A stretch of 64,000 nt of DNA, taken from the NCBI GenBank assembly GCA_018433245.1, contig JAHDRN010000005.1, positions 155,881-219,880 on the forward strand. The letters are read 5' to 3'. The first letter of the stretch is position 1. Each line of letters begins with the position of its first letter. The notes below the pieces were generated by a model. That model had not been told where the DNA came from, made no database searches, and was given only the letters and a program-made list of their open reading frames with translations. Of this stretch, positions 26,429 to 34,011 are shown in pieces. The DNA comes from Candidatus Proruminimicrobium quisquiliarum. GTDB lineage: Bacteria; Elusimicrobiota; Endomicrobiia; Endomicrobiales; Endomicrobiaceae. The translations under genes and the position numbers were made by a program.

Positions 26429-27388
26429 TTAATCTTTATGTAAGGATAATGACACTTCTTTCACGGTTTCCTCTTCTCTCTGTAAAGCCGCTATATCATT
26501 TTTATATTTCTGGTTAGTAGGTTCTATTTCTAAAGCTTTTTCAAAAAGTTTTATTGCTTGTTTTCTGTTTCCTGATTCTCTTTCAAGTCTTGCCATATTT
26601 GCATAGACATACATATGATTCGGACTTAATTCAACGGCTTTTTTAAATGAAGCCAAAGCTCCTTTACGGTCGCCGAAATTTCTTTTGGCATTACCCAGAT
26701 GGTCATAAGCATCAGCTGAATTCGGATTTAATTTTGTAATTTTTTCAAATGCGGCTACGGCATCTTTATAATTATCATCTCTTACGTCAATTGCATATCC
26801 TTTGCTTCTGTAAGCGTCTACATTGACCGGATTAATGGCGATTGCTTTGTCAAAATCAGCAACAGCTCCTTTTTTATCTCCTATTCTGTTTTTTAAATTT
26901 CCTCTTGAAACAAAAGATTCATCACTATTTGGATTTAATTTAATCGCCGTCGTAAAATCTTCAAGAGCTCCTTCATAATTACCCATTCTTTCTTTTACGC
27001 GTCCTCTATCACTGTAAGCTCTGAAATTCTTAGGCGATATTTCTATAACTTTATCAAAACTCTGTACAGCCTCTTTTAAATATACCAAAGTATTTTCCAA
27101 CATAGCTCTGCTATAGTATAATTGGTAATTTTGATCATCAAATTCAATTGCTTTTTTAATATCTTCAAGAGCGCCTTTATAGTCTCCTATCCTTTCCCTT
27201 ATTTCTGCTCTTTGCCTGTATGCTTCGGAATTTGTGGGGTTTTCATCAATTTGTCTGCTGTAATTATTAAACTCATTTTGAAATTTTTTTGCATAGTCGG
27301 ATAAAAAATAATTTTCTGTTTGTTTGCCGCATGAGACAATAAAAACAGACAGTCCAAACATAACAAATAAGACTAAAACTTTTTTCAT
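26429..27388 (-). CDS. TPR-repeat lipoprotein
   Basis: 319 residues. The N-terminus is a lipoprotein signal (hydrophobic run then FIVSC, with Cys20 the lipidation site). About seven TPR units follow in a very regular array, each with the form G.Y.GAL.DF..AI.LNPN, from about residue 50 to 290, then a short charged tail. It would sit in the periplasm anchored to a membrane and serve as an interaction scaffold. It lies between malic enzyme and fumarase alpha, but no metabolic role follows from that. A related TPR lipoprotein lies at 35630-36661. Confidence 0.85.
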   Translation of the reverse strand: MKKVLVLFVMFGLSVFIVSCGKQTENYFLSDYAKKFQNEFNNYSRQIDENPTNSEAYRQRAEIRERIGDYKGALEDIKKAIEFDDQNYQLYYSRAMLENTLVYLKEAVQSFDKVIEISPKNFRAYSDRGRVKERMGNYEGALEDFTTAIKLNPNSDESFVSRGNLKNRIGDKKGAVADFDKAIAINPVNVDAYRSKGYAIDVRDDNYKDAVAAFEKITKLNPNSADAYDHLGNAKRNFGDRKGALASFKKAVELSPNHMYVYANMARLERESGNRKQAIKLFEKALEIEPTNQKYKNDIAALQREEETVKEVSLSLHKD

Positions 27389-27408
27389 AAAACCTCCGTT
27401 TTAAACTT

Positions 27409-28746
27409 TTACTTTGCTTTCTTTATAAAACCTTTTTTCATCATATCAGAAGTAATAGCCCTGCTTCTTTTTATCATAGCCATCGCTTGATTATATAATT
27501 GATCATAAGACATTTTTCTGTCGGCAACTTTTTCTTTAATTGCCTTTATCCCGACTGCTGCTGCAACTCTGGGATATAATTGCCAGTCATCCATTGTAGG
27601 CAATATTTTATTCGGTTTTATTTTATTATCGGCTATACATGCGGCCAGTTCCGATGCAGCCGTTATACACATACTGTCAGTTATTGTTTTAGCCCTGACA
27701 TCTAAAGTGCCTCTGAATACGCCGGGGAACCCAAGTGAATTATTAACCTGATTTTCAAAATCGCTTCTTCCCGTAGCTACAACGGCGGCTCCGGCATCTT
27801 TTGCTTCCCAAGGCCATATTTCAGGAACAGGATTTGCGCATACAAAAACTATAGGATTTTTCGCCATGGCTTTTATCCATTCTTTTTTTATAACATCGGG
27901 CCCCGGTGTTGACAACGCTATAACAACGTCTGCATTTTCCATAGCTGATTTTGCTCCGCCTTGTATACCGAGACTATTTGTATCAACGCACATGGCCCAC
28001 TTTTCCGGATGTGATAATTTTAATTCTGTTCTGCCTTTATGCAATGTATCTTTTGAATCCGTCATAATAACATTAGCAGGATTGGCTCCGTATAACATTA
28101 TCAATCTTGCTATACATATGTTAGCAGAACCTGCTCCTACAAGAGCAATTTTAATTTTAGAGATTTTTTTATTGACAACTTTTAATGCATTTATTAATCC
28201 CGCTAATGTAACCAATGCCGTACCCTGCTGGTCGTCATGCCAAACGGGAATGTGGCATTCCTTTCTTAAAGTATGTAATATAGGAAAACATTTCGGCTGC
28301 GATATATCCTCAAGATTTACTCCGCCGAAAGAAGGCTGAAGAATTTTTACCGTATTTATTATTTCCTGCTGGTCTTTAGTACCCAGACATACCGGAAACG
28401 CGTCTACTCCGCCGAGATATTTATACAGCAAAGCTTTTCCTTCCATAACAGGCATTGAAGCTTCGGGGCCTATGTCTCCAAGCCCTAAAACTCTGGTTCC
28501 GTCGCTTACAACGGCGACTGTATTCCATTTATTTGTATATTCGTATACCATTTCGGTATTTTTGTGTATATCCATACATACTGATGCGACTCCGGGGCTG
28601 TACCATATTGCAAAATCATTAAAATCTCTTACTCTGCACTTTGGAACAATTTCAATTTTACCCTTGTAAAAAGGATGAAGTCTTCTTGCGTCCTGCGATG
28701 GTTTTTCTGCCGCTTTTAAAAGTTTTTTTGTATCTGTTTTTTTCAT
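27409..28746 (-). CDS. Malic enzyme (NAD(P)-dependent, decarboxylating)
   Basis: 445 residues, the short bacterial form without a phosphotransacetylase-like tail. Motifs: YSPGVASVCMDI (substrate site), VVSDGTRVLGLGDIGP, GGVNLEDIS, WHDDQQGTA and the dinucleotide-binding VGAGSANICIARL. It oxidatively decarboxylates malate to pyruvate and CO2 with a divalent metal. Cofactor choice (NAD or NADP) cannot be read safely. It opens the group that continues into the TPR lipoprotein and fumarase genes. Confidence 0.92.
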   Translation of the reverse strand: MKKTDTKKLLKAAEKPSQDARRLHPFYKGKIEIVPKCRVRDFNDFAIWYSPGVASVCMDIHKNTEMVYEYTNKWNTVAVVSDGTRVLGLGDIGPEASMPVMEGKALLYKYLGGVDAFPVCLGTKDQQEIINTVKILQPSFGGVNLEDISQPKCFPILHTLRKECHIPVWHDDQQGTALVTLAGLINALKVVNKKISKIKIALVGAGSANICIARLIMLYGANPANVIMTDSKDTLHKGRTELKLSHPEKWAMCVDTNSLGIQGGAKSAMENADVVIALSTPGPDVIKKEWIKAMAKNPIVFVCANPVPEIWPWEAKDAGAAVVATGRSDFENQVNNSLGFPGVFRGTLDVRAKTITDSMCITAASELAACIADNKIKPNKILPTMDDWQLYPRVAAAVGIKAIKEKVADRKMSYDQLYNQAMAMIKRSRAITSDMMKKGFIKKAK

Positions 28747-28825
28747 ATTTTTTCCCTTTCCATAACGATGATACAGCCCGCTTAATTATATAAAAAATTA
28801 ATTTAAATGTACATTGAACTCTCTG

Positions 28826-28854
28826 TTGCTTGAAGATAAAAAAAATAGTATAAT
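28826..28854 (+). promoter_or_regulatory. Promoter for tRNA-Ser
   Basis: TTGCTT (28826-28831) and TATAAT (28849-28854) are 17 bases apart and end 21 bases before the first base of the tRNA, leaving a short 5' leader for RNase P. Confidence 0.7.
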
Positions 28855-28875
28855 GCACTGCATTAATTTATCAAA

Positions 28876-28962
28876 GGAAGGATGGCCGAGTTGGTTTATG
28901 GCGCTAGTCTTGAAAACTAGAGTAGGGTTTCCCTACCGGGGGTTCGAATCCCTCTCCTTCCG
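28876..28962 (+). tRNA. tRNA-Ser (anticodon UGA)
   Basis: 87 bases of a class II tRNA. The acceptor stem GGAAGGA/TCCTTCC is perfect, discriminator G is as expected for serine, the anticodon loop in CTAGTCTTGAAAACTAG holds TGA, a long variable arm (GTAGGG/CCCTAC) is present and the T arm is GGGGGTTCGAATCCCTC. CCA is not encoded. A run of T follows immediately and may end transcription. Confidence 0.95.
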
Positions 28963-28985
28963 TTTTTTATTTGTCTTTTGTGCTC

Positions 28986-29069
28986 TTTTTTATTTTTTTA
29001 ACACTGCGGATACCTTCTCGCTACCGCTCGGCTGTGCTAGATATACCATTGTGTTAAAAAAATAAAAAA
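28986..29069. repeat. 19-base perfect inverted repeat with 46-base spacer
   Basis: Arms at 28986-29004 and 29051-29069 are exact reverse complements (T-rich left arm ending AACAC, right arm starting GTGTT). Outward of these, roughly 13 more bases pair imperfectly (GTCTTTTGTG against CACAAAATAC). It lies just downstream of tRNA-Ser. It could be a long terminator-like hairpin, a small non-autonomous element or chance in AT-rich DNA. Confidence 0.5.
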
Positions 29070-29317
29070 TATTCACAAAATACTTCATAAAAATTTGCAT
29101 GTTAAAATTTATATTTCATTACTTCCGGCTCCGCCTGTTCACAGTACACCCTTACCGCTTCGCGCCTCGTCTAAAATCAAAATACTTTGTAAAAATTATT
29201 CACCTCACTTTTGAAATACTTCATTTCGCCTATTCGTACTTTGTCTAAAAATTATTCCTATGTCCAACCCTTTTGAAACAAATTTCGCCGTTTAAAATTA
29301 TAAATCATAAAAAACAC
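29070..29317. other. Non-coding stretch upstream of the csoR operon
   Basis: Together with the inverted repeat this forms a gap of about 415 bases without a gene. It contains a loose direct repeat (TACTTTGTAAAAATTATTC near 29181 and TACTTTGTCTAAAAATTATTC near 29238) and short GC-richer patches. No ORF or RNA is recognised; it may be decayed sequence. Confidence 0.5.
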
Positions 29318-29347
29318 TTGACATACTATAGGGGGGTATGCTATGAT
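29318..29347 (+). promoter_or_regulatory. CsoR-type promoter/operator
   Basis: TTGACA (29318-29323) and TATGAT (29342-29347) are 18 bases apart, with TG one base before the -10 (extended -10). Between them lies CATACTATAGGGGGGTATG, a G6 tract framed by the inverted CATAC/GTATG pair. This resembles operators of the CsoR/RcnR family and would block the promoter when bound. Confidence 0.75.
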
Positions 29348-29377
29348 ATCGATACAAAGCAATAAGGAGGCAAAACC

Positions 29378-29656
29378 ATGGCAGAGGAAAATATGCACAA
29401 ACAGCAGATAGTCCCTTTAAATAAAATTGAAGGACAGATAAAAGGACTAAAAAAAATGATTGAAGAGGACAGATACTGCGTTGATATAATAAACCAGATA
29501 CAGTCTGTAATAGGGGCTCTTTCAAGAGTACAGCAGGAAATATTCAAAAAACATCTTGAGGGATGCGTTGCGGACACTTTTAACGGACAGTCTGAAAAAG
29601 AAAAAATGAAAAAAACACAGGAAATTATAGAATTAGTTTCAAAATTAAAAAAATAA
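29378..29656 (+). CDS. csoR: CsoR-type copper-sensing repressor
   Basis: 92 residues, all-helical DUF156 family (CsoR/RcnR/FrmR). The start of helix 1 reads NKIEGQIKGLKKMIEEDRYC. Metal ligands follow the copper-sensor pattern exactly: Cys34, His59 and Cys63 (spacing C-x24-H-x3-C), not the Ni/Co or formaldehyde pattern. These tetramers bind G-tract operators and are released by Cu(I). The start has AAGGAGG upstream. It is the first gene of a six-gene operon and its operator lies in its own promoter, so copper-induced expression of the whole set is expected. Confidence 0.88.
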   Translation: MAEENMHKQQIVPLNKIEGQIKGLKKMIEEDRYCVDIINQIQSVIGALSRVQQEIFKKHLEGCVADTFNGQSEKEKMKKTQEIIELVSKLKK

Positions 29657-29675
29657 ATTAAGAAAGGAGAAAAAA

Positions 29676-30146
29676 ATGAACAAAACAAAACTTATTCTTA
29701 TAAACACATTAACTATTACAGTATTTGCATTAGTCCCTCTTTTTGGCGCTGACTGCTGTTCAACCGCAAACTCGGCAATGATCGCAAAAAACCAAACGGC
29801 TGAAATTAAAGAAACTTTGCGCGAAAATAAAAAAACTGAAATACCGCAAAACGGATATTTTGTATATAAATTTGCATCCAAACCTGCTATGGGAACAACC
29901 GTTTTGAAAATAAAGGTTTTTGACGCATCAGGGAAACAAACCAACAACTTAAAAATTACGGGAAACTACGGAATGCCTTCAATGCCTAAAGCGCATGACT
30001 CGGGAGAGGTATCGTTTCAGCTTAACAAAAAGGGAGATTATCTGCTTCCCGTAAATATAGTTATGCCGGGCCATTGGCAGATTGAAATTACCATTAAAAA
30101 TGATACGGAATCTTTATTTTCAGGAAAAATAAACGTCAATATTTAA
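29676..30146 (+). CDS. Exported YtkA/FixH-like protein
   Basis: 156 residues. A signal peptide covers about residues 1-25, followed by a Cys pair (DCC). The C-terminal half is an immunoglobulin-like beta domain with YGMPSMPKAHDSGEVSF and LPVNIVMPGHWQIEITI, the pattern of the YtkA-like/FixH families. The Met/His content (MPSMPKAH, MPGHW) would suit a periplasmic copper site, which is an inference supported by the copper sensor directly upstream. Spacing to csoR is 19 bases with AAAGGAG. Confidence 0.68.
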   Translation: MNKTKLILINTLTITVFALVPLFGADCCSTANSAMIAKNQTAEIKETLRENKKTEIPQNGYFVYKFASKPAMGTTVLKIKVFDASGKQTNNLKITGNYGMPSMPKAHDSGEVSFQLNKKGDYLLPVNIVMPGHWQIEITIKNDTESLFSGKINVNI

Positions 30147-30155
30147 GGAATTAAC

Positions 30156-31142
30156 GTGATTTTTAAAAATAAAAAAATATTATCCGTTCTTATTATACTG
30201 CTTGCATTTTCAGCAACTGCAAAAGCTTACGAGTCGCTTTTATATTATGAACTGCAGGCAGTAGGCGGATATAATTTGTCTGACGGGAAAACGGCATTGT
30301 ATTCGTTTGACAAAAATGACGTTATGCAAAAACCTTCAGCCGGCTTTGATTACATAGGACGCATTTCCGGAAATTCATCCGACAAAGCATCAATATTTCT
30401 CCAGGCCAGATTCGCCTACGATGAAAACGGCAAAAACATTCAAGGCCAGCTGTACAATGCTTATATAAATTTAAAAATGGCAGGCGGAAATTTATGGGGC
30501 GGACATAATAAACCTGCTTTCGGGTTATCGTCCGTGCTTGACACTCACGCTCTTTTGATGCCGTCTCTCGTTTCATACGGATTCGGATTTGACAGAGACT
30601 GGGGCGCCGGTTTTTTAAGAGATACGCAGTGGGGAGCCGTTTCTTTGTCAATTACTTCGGGAAGCGGAATGCCTCTTTATACAAACGGCAATTATTTTCT
30701 ATCGTCAAGAATTTCAAAAGGCGTTTTAAACAGAGATAACAGCGAATTCGGATTATCTCTTGCCAAAGGCGAGATTCTTGACATTATGGGCTATCATACA
30801 ATGAGTTCTGAAAAAATTCCTTTTACCTCTTTAAGCGCAGATTACAGTCTTGTATTTGACAGATACAGTCTGCGAAGCGAATATTTAAGAGGATTCAAAA
30901 ATAATGAAAATATTGAGGCTTTTTTTATAAGGTTCGGTATAAATGTATTTGACGAACAGCGCGGACTCATTGAATTCCAGCCTGCTTATATCAATAATGC
31001 TATGACGGAAGGTTTTTATAAAGCCGTCGGTTTTTCTTACTTATTATCATCCGTTCATACCGTAAGAGTTATGTATCATTCAAATCCCGTTACACACGAT
31101 GAAACAATAGTTTTTCAATGGTATATTTATGGAAAGCTTTAG
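30156..31142 (+). CDS. Outer-membrane beta-barrel (porin-like) protein
   Basis: 328 residues starting at a GTG with AAGGAATT upstream. A signal peptide runs to about residue 24 (FSATAKAYE). The rest is a series of amphipathic strands (YNAYINLKMAGGNLWGGHNKPAFGL, WGAVSLSITSGSGMP, YSLRSEYLRGF, IVFQWYIYGKL) fitting a barrel of 14-18 strands. The closest general look is a porin or channel. Being inside a copper-regulated operon suggests a route for a metal, chelate or related solute across the outer membrane, but no specificity can be shown. Confidence 0.65.
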   Translation: MIFKNKKILSVLIILLAFSATAKAYESLLYYELQAVGGYNLSDGKTALYSFDKNDVMQKPSAGFDYIGRISGNSSDKASIFLQARFAYDENGKNIQGQLYNAYINLKMAGGNLWGGHNKPAFGLSSVLDTHALLMPSLVSYGFGFDRDWGAGFLRDTQWGAVSLSITSGSGMPLYTNGNYFLSSRISKGVLNRDNSEFGLSLAKGEILDIMGYHTMSSEKIPFTSLSADYSLVFDRYSLRSEYLRGFKNNENIEAFFIRFGINVFDEQRGLIEFQPAYINNAMTEGFYKAVGFSYLLSSVHTVRVMYHSNPVTHDETIVFQWYIYGKL

Positions 31143-31153
31143 GAGGACTTAAA

Positions 31154-31789
31154 ATGTTAAAAAAATTGTGTGCCTCAGTTTTTGCGTTAATATTTTCAGT
31201 TTCTTTATCATATTCTGCGGTAGGCTGCGATCTTAACGAACCGGACAGAGACGTTAAAAGACTTTTCCCCGATTCAACAGGTTACAAAACAAAATATGTT
31301 TCCATCGATAAGACAGGCGGACAACCTCTGCTGAAAAAAATAGAAACAAGACTTGGCGATAATTTTAAAGGATTATATGAAACTATAGACGTTCCTTATA
31401 CTCTTTATGAAATTTATAAAAACGATAAAATAATAGGTTATATCCACGGAGTAAACCAGAAAGGAACCTACGGCGGAATACAGGTTTTTTTGGCATTTGA
31501 CACAAAAATGACGATTGATTCCTTTTACGTGCAGAAACTGACATCGCGCAAAGCAAAAGAATTCAGAACTCCCGAATTTGCGGCCCAGTTCAAAGGTCTG
31601 ACATCGGACGATTTTGAAAAATACGACGTTGCAAAACATTTTTCCAAACCTGACGGAAAAGTCAGCAAAATTAAAAATCCGGCAGTTGAAGCTTCAGACG
31701 ATTTTTACTCAATACTCAGAGCAGTCAAAAAAAATCTCATTCTGACCGATGAATTTATATTTAAAAATAAGGAGGCTGAAATTAAATGA
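31154..31789 (+). CDS. Exported protein with FMN-binding-like (RnfG/NosR-type) domain, no flavinylation motif
   Basis: 211 residues from the ATG at 31154, preceded by AGGAGG; the frame stays open upstream without a ribosome site. A signal peptide ends near residue 20 (VSLSYSAVGC; a Cys follows). The central part, YEIYKNDKIIGYIHGVNQKGTYGGIQVFLAFD, resembles the beta core of the FMN-binding domain found in RnfG, NqrC and NosR. The S/T-GAT flavin-attachment threonine motif expected near the C-terminus is not seen (PAVEASDDFYSILRAVKKN stands there). So it is either a non-flavin relative or a different fold. It overlaps the permease gene by four bases, implying a periplasmic partner of that transporter. 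Confidence 0.5.
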   Translation: MLKKLCASVFALIFSVSLSYSAVGCDLNEPDRDVKRLFPDSTGYKTKYVSIDKTGGQPLLKKIETRLGDNFKGLYETIDVPYTLYEIYKNDKIIGYIHGVNQKGTYGGIQVFLAFDTKMTIDSFYVQKLTSRKAKEFRTPEFAAQFKGLTSDDFEKYDVAKHFSKPDGKVSKIKNPAVEASDDFYSILRAVKKNLILTDEFIFKNKEAEIK

Positions 31790-32973
31790 ATATAATAAAT
31801 CTTTCCTATAAAAACATTTTAAGAAAAAAACTGCGTTCTACCCTTACTGTTTTTGCCATAGCCCTGTCGGCATGGGTTCTCACAAGTCTTTTAGGTTTTA
31901 ACAAAGGCTATGAAACCGCCCTTAATAAAGATATTGATAATATGGGATTTCAAATTCTTGTGGCGGCAAAAGGATGCCCTTACGAAGCGGCGACTTTGAT
32001 GTTGAAAGGCGGGACAGGTCTTCGTTATATGGAAGAAAATATCACGGAAAAAATAACCGCTTATCCTGAAACAAATAAGGTAACTCCTATGCTTATGCAG
32101 GCTGTTTTTGACCCTAACAAAGGAGAAAGCGGAGGTTATACGGCCTATCTCGGAGTTGACCCGGAAACATTTCCCTCAATGAAATCATACCTTGCTTTTG
32201 CTCAAGGCGACTGGTTTAAAAAAGCCGATGCAAATGAAGTTGTACTGGGTTATGAAGCGGCTGAACTTGAACAAAGAGAAGTAGGAGATATGCTTCTTAT
32301 ACCGGAGAAAAATGCCGAACTCAAAGTGGTCGGAATTTTAAAAAGATCCGGCACGCAGGATGACGGAACAATCTTTATGCCGGTAAAAACTCTTCAGAAT
32401 ATTTTTGACAAAAAAGGGAAACTGACAGGAGTAGGCATTAAAGTAAAAAAAGATTCAGACATAAACGAATTTGAAAACAAATTATACGATCTTCCGGACG
32501 TGCAGGTAGTTTCAATGGCACAGGTAAAACAAACAATAATGAATCTTGTAACGACTGCAAAAATTATGGTTTTTTCAATAGTCGTTATAGCCGTAATAAT
32601 AGCAACCGTAGGAGTTGTAAACACAATTCTTATGTCGGTATTTGAAAGATTTCAGGAGATAGGCGTTTTAAAAAGCATGGGAGCTTTGCCTAAAGATATA
32701 TTTATTATGATATGGATTGAAACCGTGTTTCTCTGCTCGGCCGGAGGAATTCTCGGAAGCGGTTTTGCCGTAATACTTACCAAAATTACGGATATCCTTA
32801 TAAGACGGCTTCTTCCTTATACTCCAACGGGCCCTATAGTAATAATAGACTTAAATCTCATCCTTTTAACTGTATTTCTTATAATTGCGATAGGACTTGT
32901 AAGCGGTTTGTATCCGGCATGGAAAGCGGCAAATATCCGCCCTATAGAATCTATGAGAAGGGAGGCAAATTAA
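31786..32973 (+). CDS. ABC transporter permease, MacB/FtsX family
   Basis: 395 residues. An N-terminal membrane helix (SYKNILRKKLRSTLTVFAIAL) is followed by a periplasmic domain (residues 45-255) and three C-terminal membrane helices with the FtsX signature (FSIVVIAVIIATVGVVNTILM, FERFQEIGVLKSMGA, GLYPAWKAANIRPIESMR). Such type VII systems use ATP hydrolysis for mechanical work in the periplasm rather than classical transport. The periplasmic domain starts with a conspicuous AAKGCPYEAATLMLKGG, a lone Cys in a Met-containing loop, interesting given the copper sensor. It overlaps the FMN-like gene and lies one base from the ATPase gene. Confidence 0.85.
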   Translation: MNIINLSYKNILRKKLRSTLTVFAIALSAWVLTSLLGFNKGYETALNKDIDNMGFQILVAAKGCPYEAATLMLKGGTGLRYMEENITEKITAYPETNKVTPMLMQAVFDPNKGESGGYTAYLGVDPETFPSMKSYLAFAQGDWFKKADANEVVLGYEAAELEQREVGDMLLIPEKNAELKVVGILKRSGTQDDGTIFMPVKTLQNIFDKKGKLTGVGIKVKKDSDINEFENKLYDLPDVQVVSMAQVKQTIMNLVTTAKIMVFSIVVIAVIIATVGVVNTILMSVFERFQEIGVLKSMGALPKDIFIMIWIETVFLCSAGGILGSGFAVILTKITDILIRRLLPYTPTGPIVIIDLNLILLTVFLIIAIGLVSGLYPAWKAANIRPIESMRREAN

Positions 32974-32974
32974 A

Positions 32975-33652
32975 ATGAACTTTATAAAAATAGAAAATAT
33001 CAAAAAAATATACCGCAGAGGGCAGGAAGAAGTCACGGCGCTTGACGGCGTTTCTCTTGACATAAAAAAAGGCTCGTTTACGTCTTTTATCGGACCGTCA
33101 GGGTCAGGCAAAACTACTCTGGTAAACATAATAGGATGTCTTGATAATCCGTCAAGCGGAACAATTGAAATAGACGGGTCCGTCATTTTTAAAACCGGAA
33201 ATGTCCTGACGGAAAAAAATCTGACAAAAATAAGAAGACAATATTTCGGTTATATTTTTCAGAGTTTTTATCTTATACCAACGCTTACGGTTAAAGAAAA
33301 TATTCTTCTTCCTTACGTTTTTTATAAAAAATCCTCAAAAGATGCGGCTGAGGCGGCAAAAATGCTCGGAATAGAAAAAAGACTGAACCATCTGCCAAGT
33401 CAGCTTTCCGGAGGAGAAATGCAGAGAGTCGCTATTGCCAGAGCTTTAATAAACAATCCTTCTGTTATTCTTGCCGACGAACCTACGGGGAATCTTGATA
33501 CTGCAAGAAGCGAAGAGGTAGGAGAAATTCTGCGTTCTCTTAACAAAAACGAAGGCCTGACTATACTTATGGTTACACATAATACGGAACTTGCTTCAAA
33601 AGCCGATAAAATTATAACTATAAAAGACGGCAGAATTTATAATAATCCATAA
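32975..33652 (+). CDS. ABC transporter ATP-binding protein, LolD/MacB type
   Basis: 225 residues, a single complete nucleotide-binding domain: Walker A GPSGSGKTT, Q-loop FQSFYLIPTLTV, signature LSGGEMQRVAIARAL, Walker B VILADEPTGNLD and the H-loop MVTHNTE. The sequence class is that of LolD, MacB and FtsE partners. It begins one base after the permease stop and closes the csoR operon. Together the pair would be a mechanotransmitting machine acting on the exported FMN-like, YtkA-like and outer-membrane proteins of the same operon. Confidence 0.93.
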   Translation: MNFIKIENIKKIYRRGQEEVTALDGVSLDIKKGSFTSFIGPSGSGKTTLVNIIGCLDNPSSGTIEIDGSVIFKTGNVLTEKNLTKIRRQYFGYIFQSFYLIPTLTVKENILLPYVFYKKSSKDAAEAAKMLGIEKRLNHLPSQLSGGEMQRVAIARALINNPSVILADEPTGNLDTARSEEVGEILRSLNKNEGLTILMVTHNTELASKADKIITIKDGRIYNNP

Positions 33653-33676
33653 ATATTTTATCTTATGCGGCAGAAG

Positions 33677-33685
33677 TGATATAAT
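33677..33685 (+). promoter_or_regulatory. Extended -10 promoter
   Basis: TGATATAAT, a perfect extended -10 element, 31 bases before the ATG of the small membrane protein, with AAGGAGAT in between. No clear -35. Confidence 0.6.
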
Positions 33686-33716
33686 TATTTATAATCAACA
33701 ATAAGGAGATATCACT

Positions 33717-33941
33717 ATGGATTCGCCAACCAAGTTAAACACAAAAAAACATCTTTTTAAAAGAGGCAGAAAAAACCGGTCGTTATCAGATAACACGGTA
33801 TATGTCATGGGGTTTATAGGAACGGCTATATATTATGTGTCATGTTCAACAAGTTTTTGGGCCGGCGCATTGGGAATTTTAAAAGCCGTATTATGGCCTG
33901 TATTTTTAGTATACGGACTGTTTCAATATATAAATATTTAG
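33717..33941 (+). CDS. Small conserved-type membrane protein of unknown function
   Basis: 74 residues: a basic, Lys/Arg-rich N-terminus (about 1-24), then two hydrophobic segments (TVYVMGFIGTAIYYVSCSTSFW and ILKAVLWPVFLVYGLFQYI). Small proteins of this form, with GFIGTAIYY..., SFW.G.LG.LKA..WP.FLVY, occur in diverse bacteria, often unannotated; their role is not known. It has its own extended -10 promoter and AAGGAGAT ribosome site, which supports it as a real gene, not a chance ORF. Confidence 0.7.
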   Translation: MDSPTKLNTKKHLFKRGRKNRSLSDNTVYVMGFIGTAIYYVSCSTSFWAGALGILKAVLWPVFLVYGLFQYINI

Positions 33942-33972
33942 CCCTTATTAATGTTCACTTATATATATTTTT

Positions 33973-33981
33973 TTGATATTA
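33973..33981 (+). promoter_or_regulatory. Extended -10 promoter for the ankyrin-repeat gene
   Basis: TGATATTAT lies 30 bases before the ATG at 34012, which is preceded by AAAGGGAG. A -35 element is not evident. Confidence 0.55.
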
Positions 33982-34011
33982 TAAAGAAAATTATTTTTAA
34001 AGGGAGTTCCT

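Noticed and set aside
28814..29065. An 83-codon frame running through tRNA-Ser
   Set aside because: It covers the tRNA gene and the following inverted repeat; no protein-like features.
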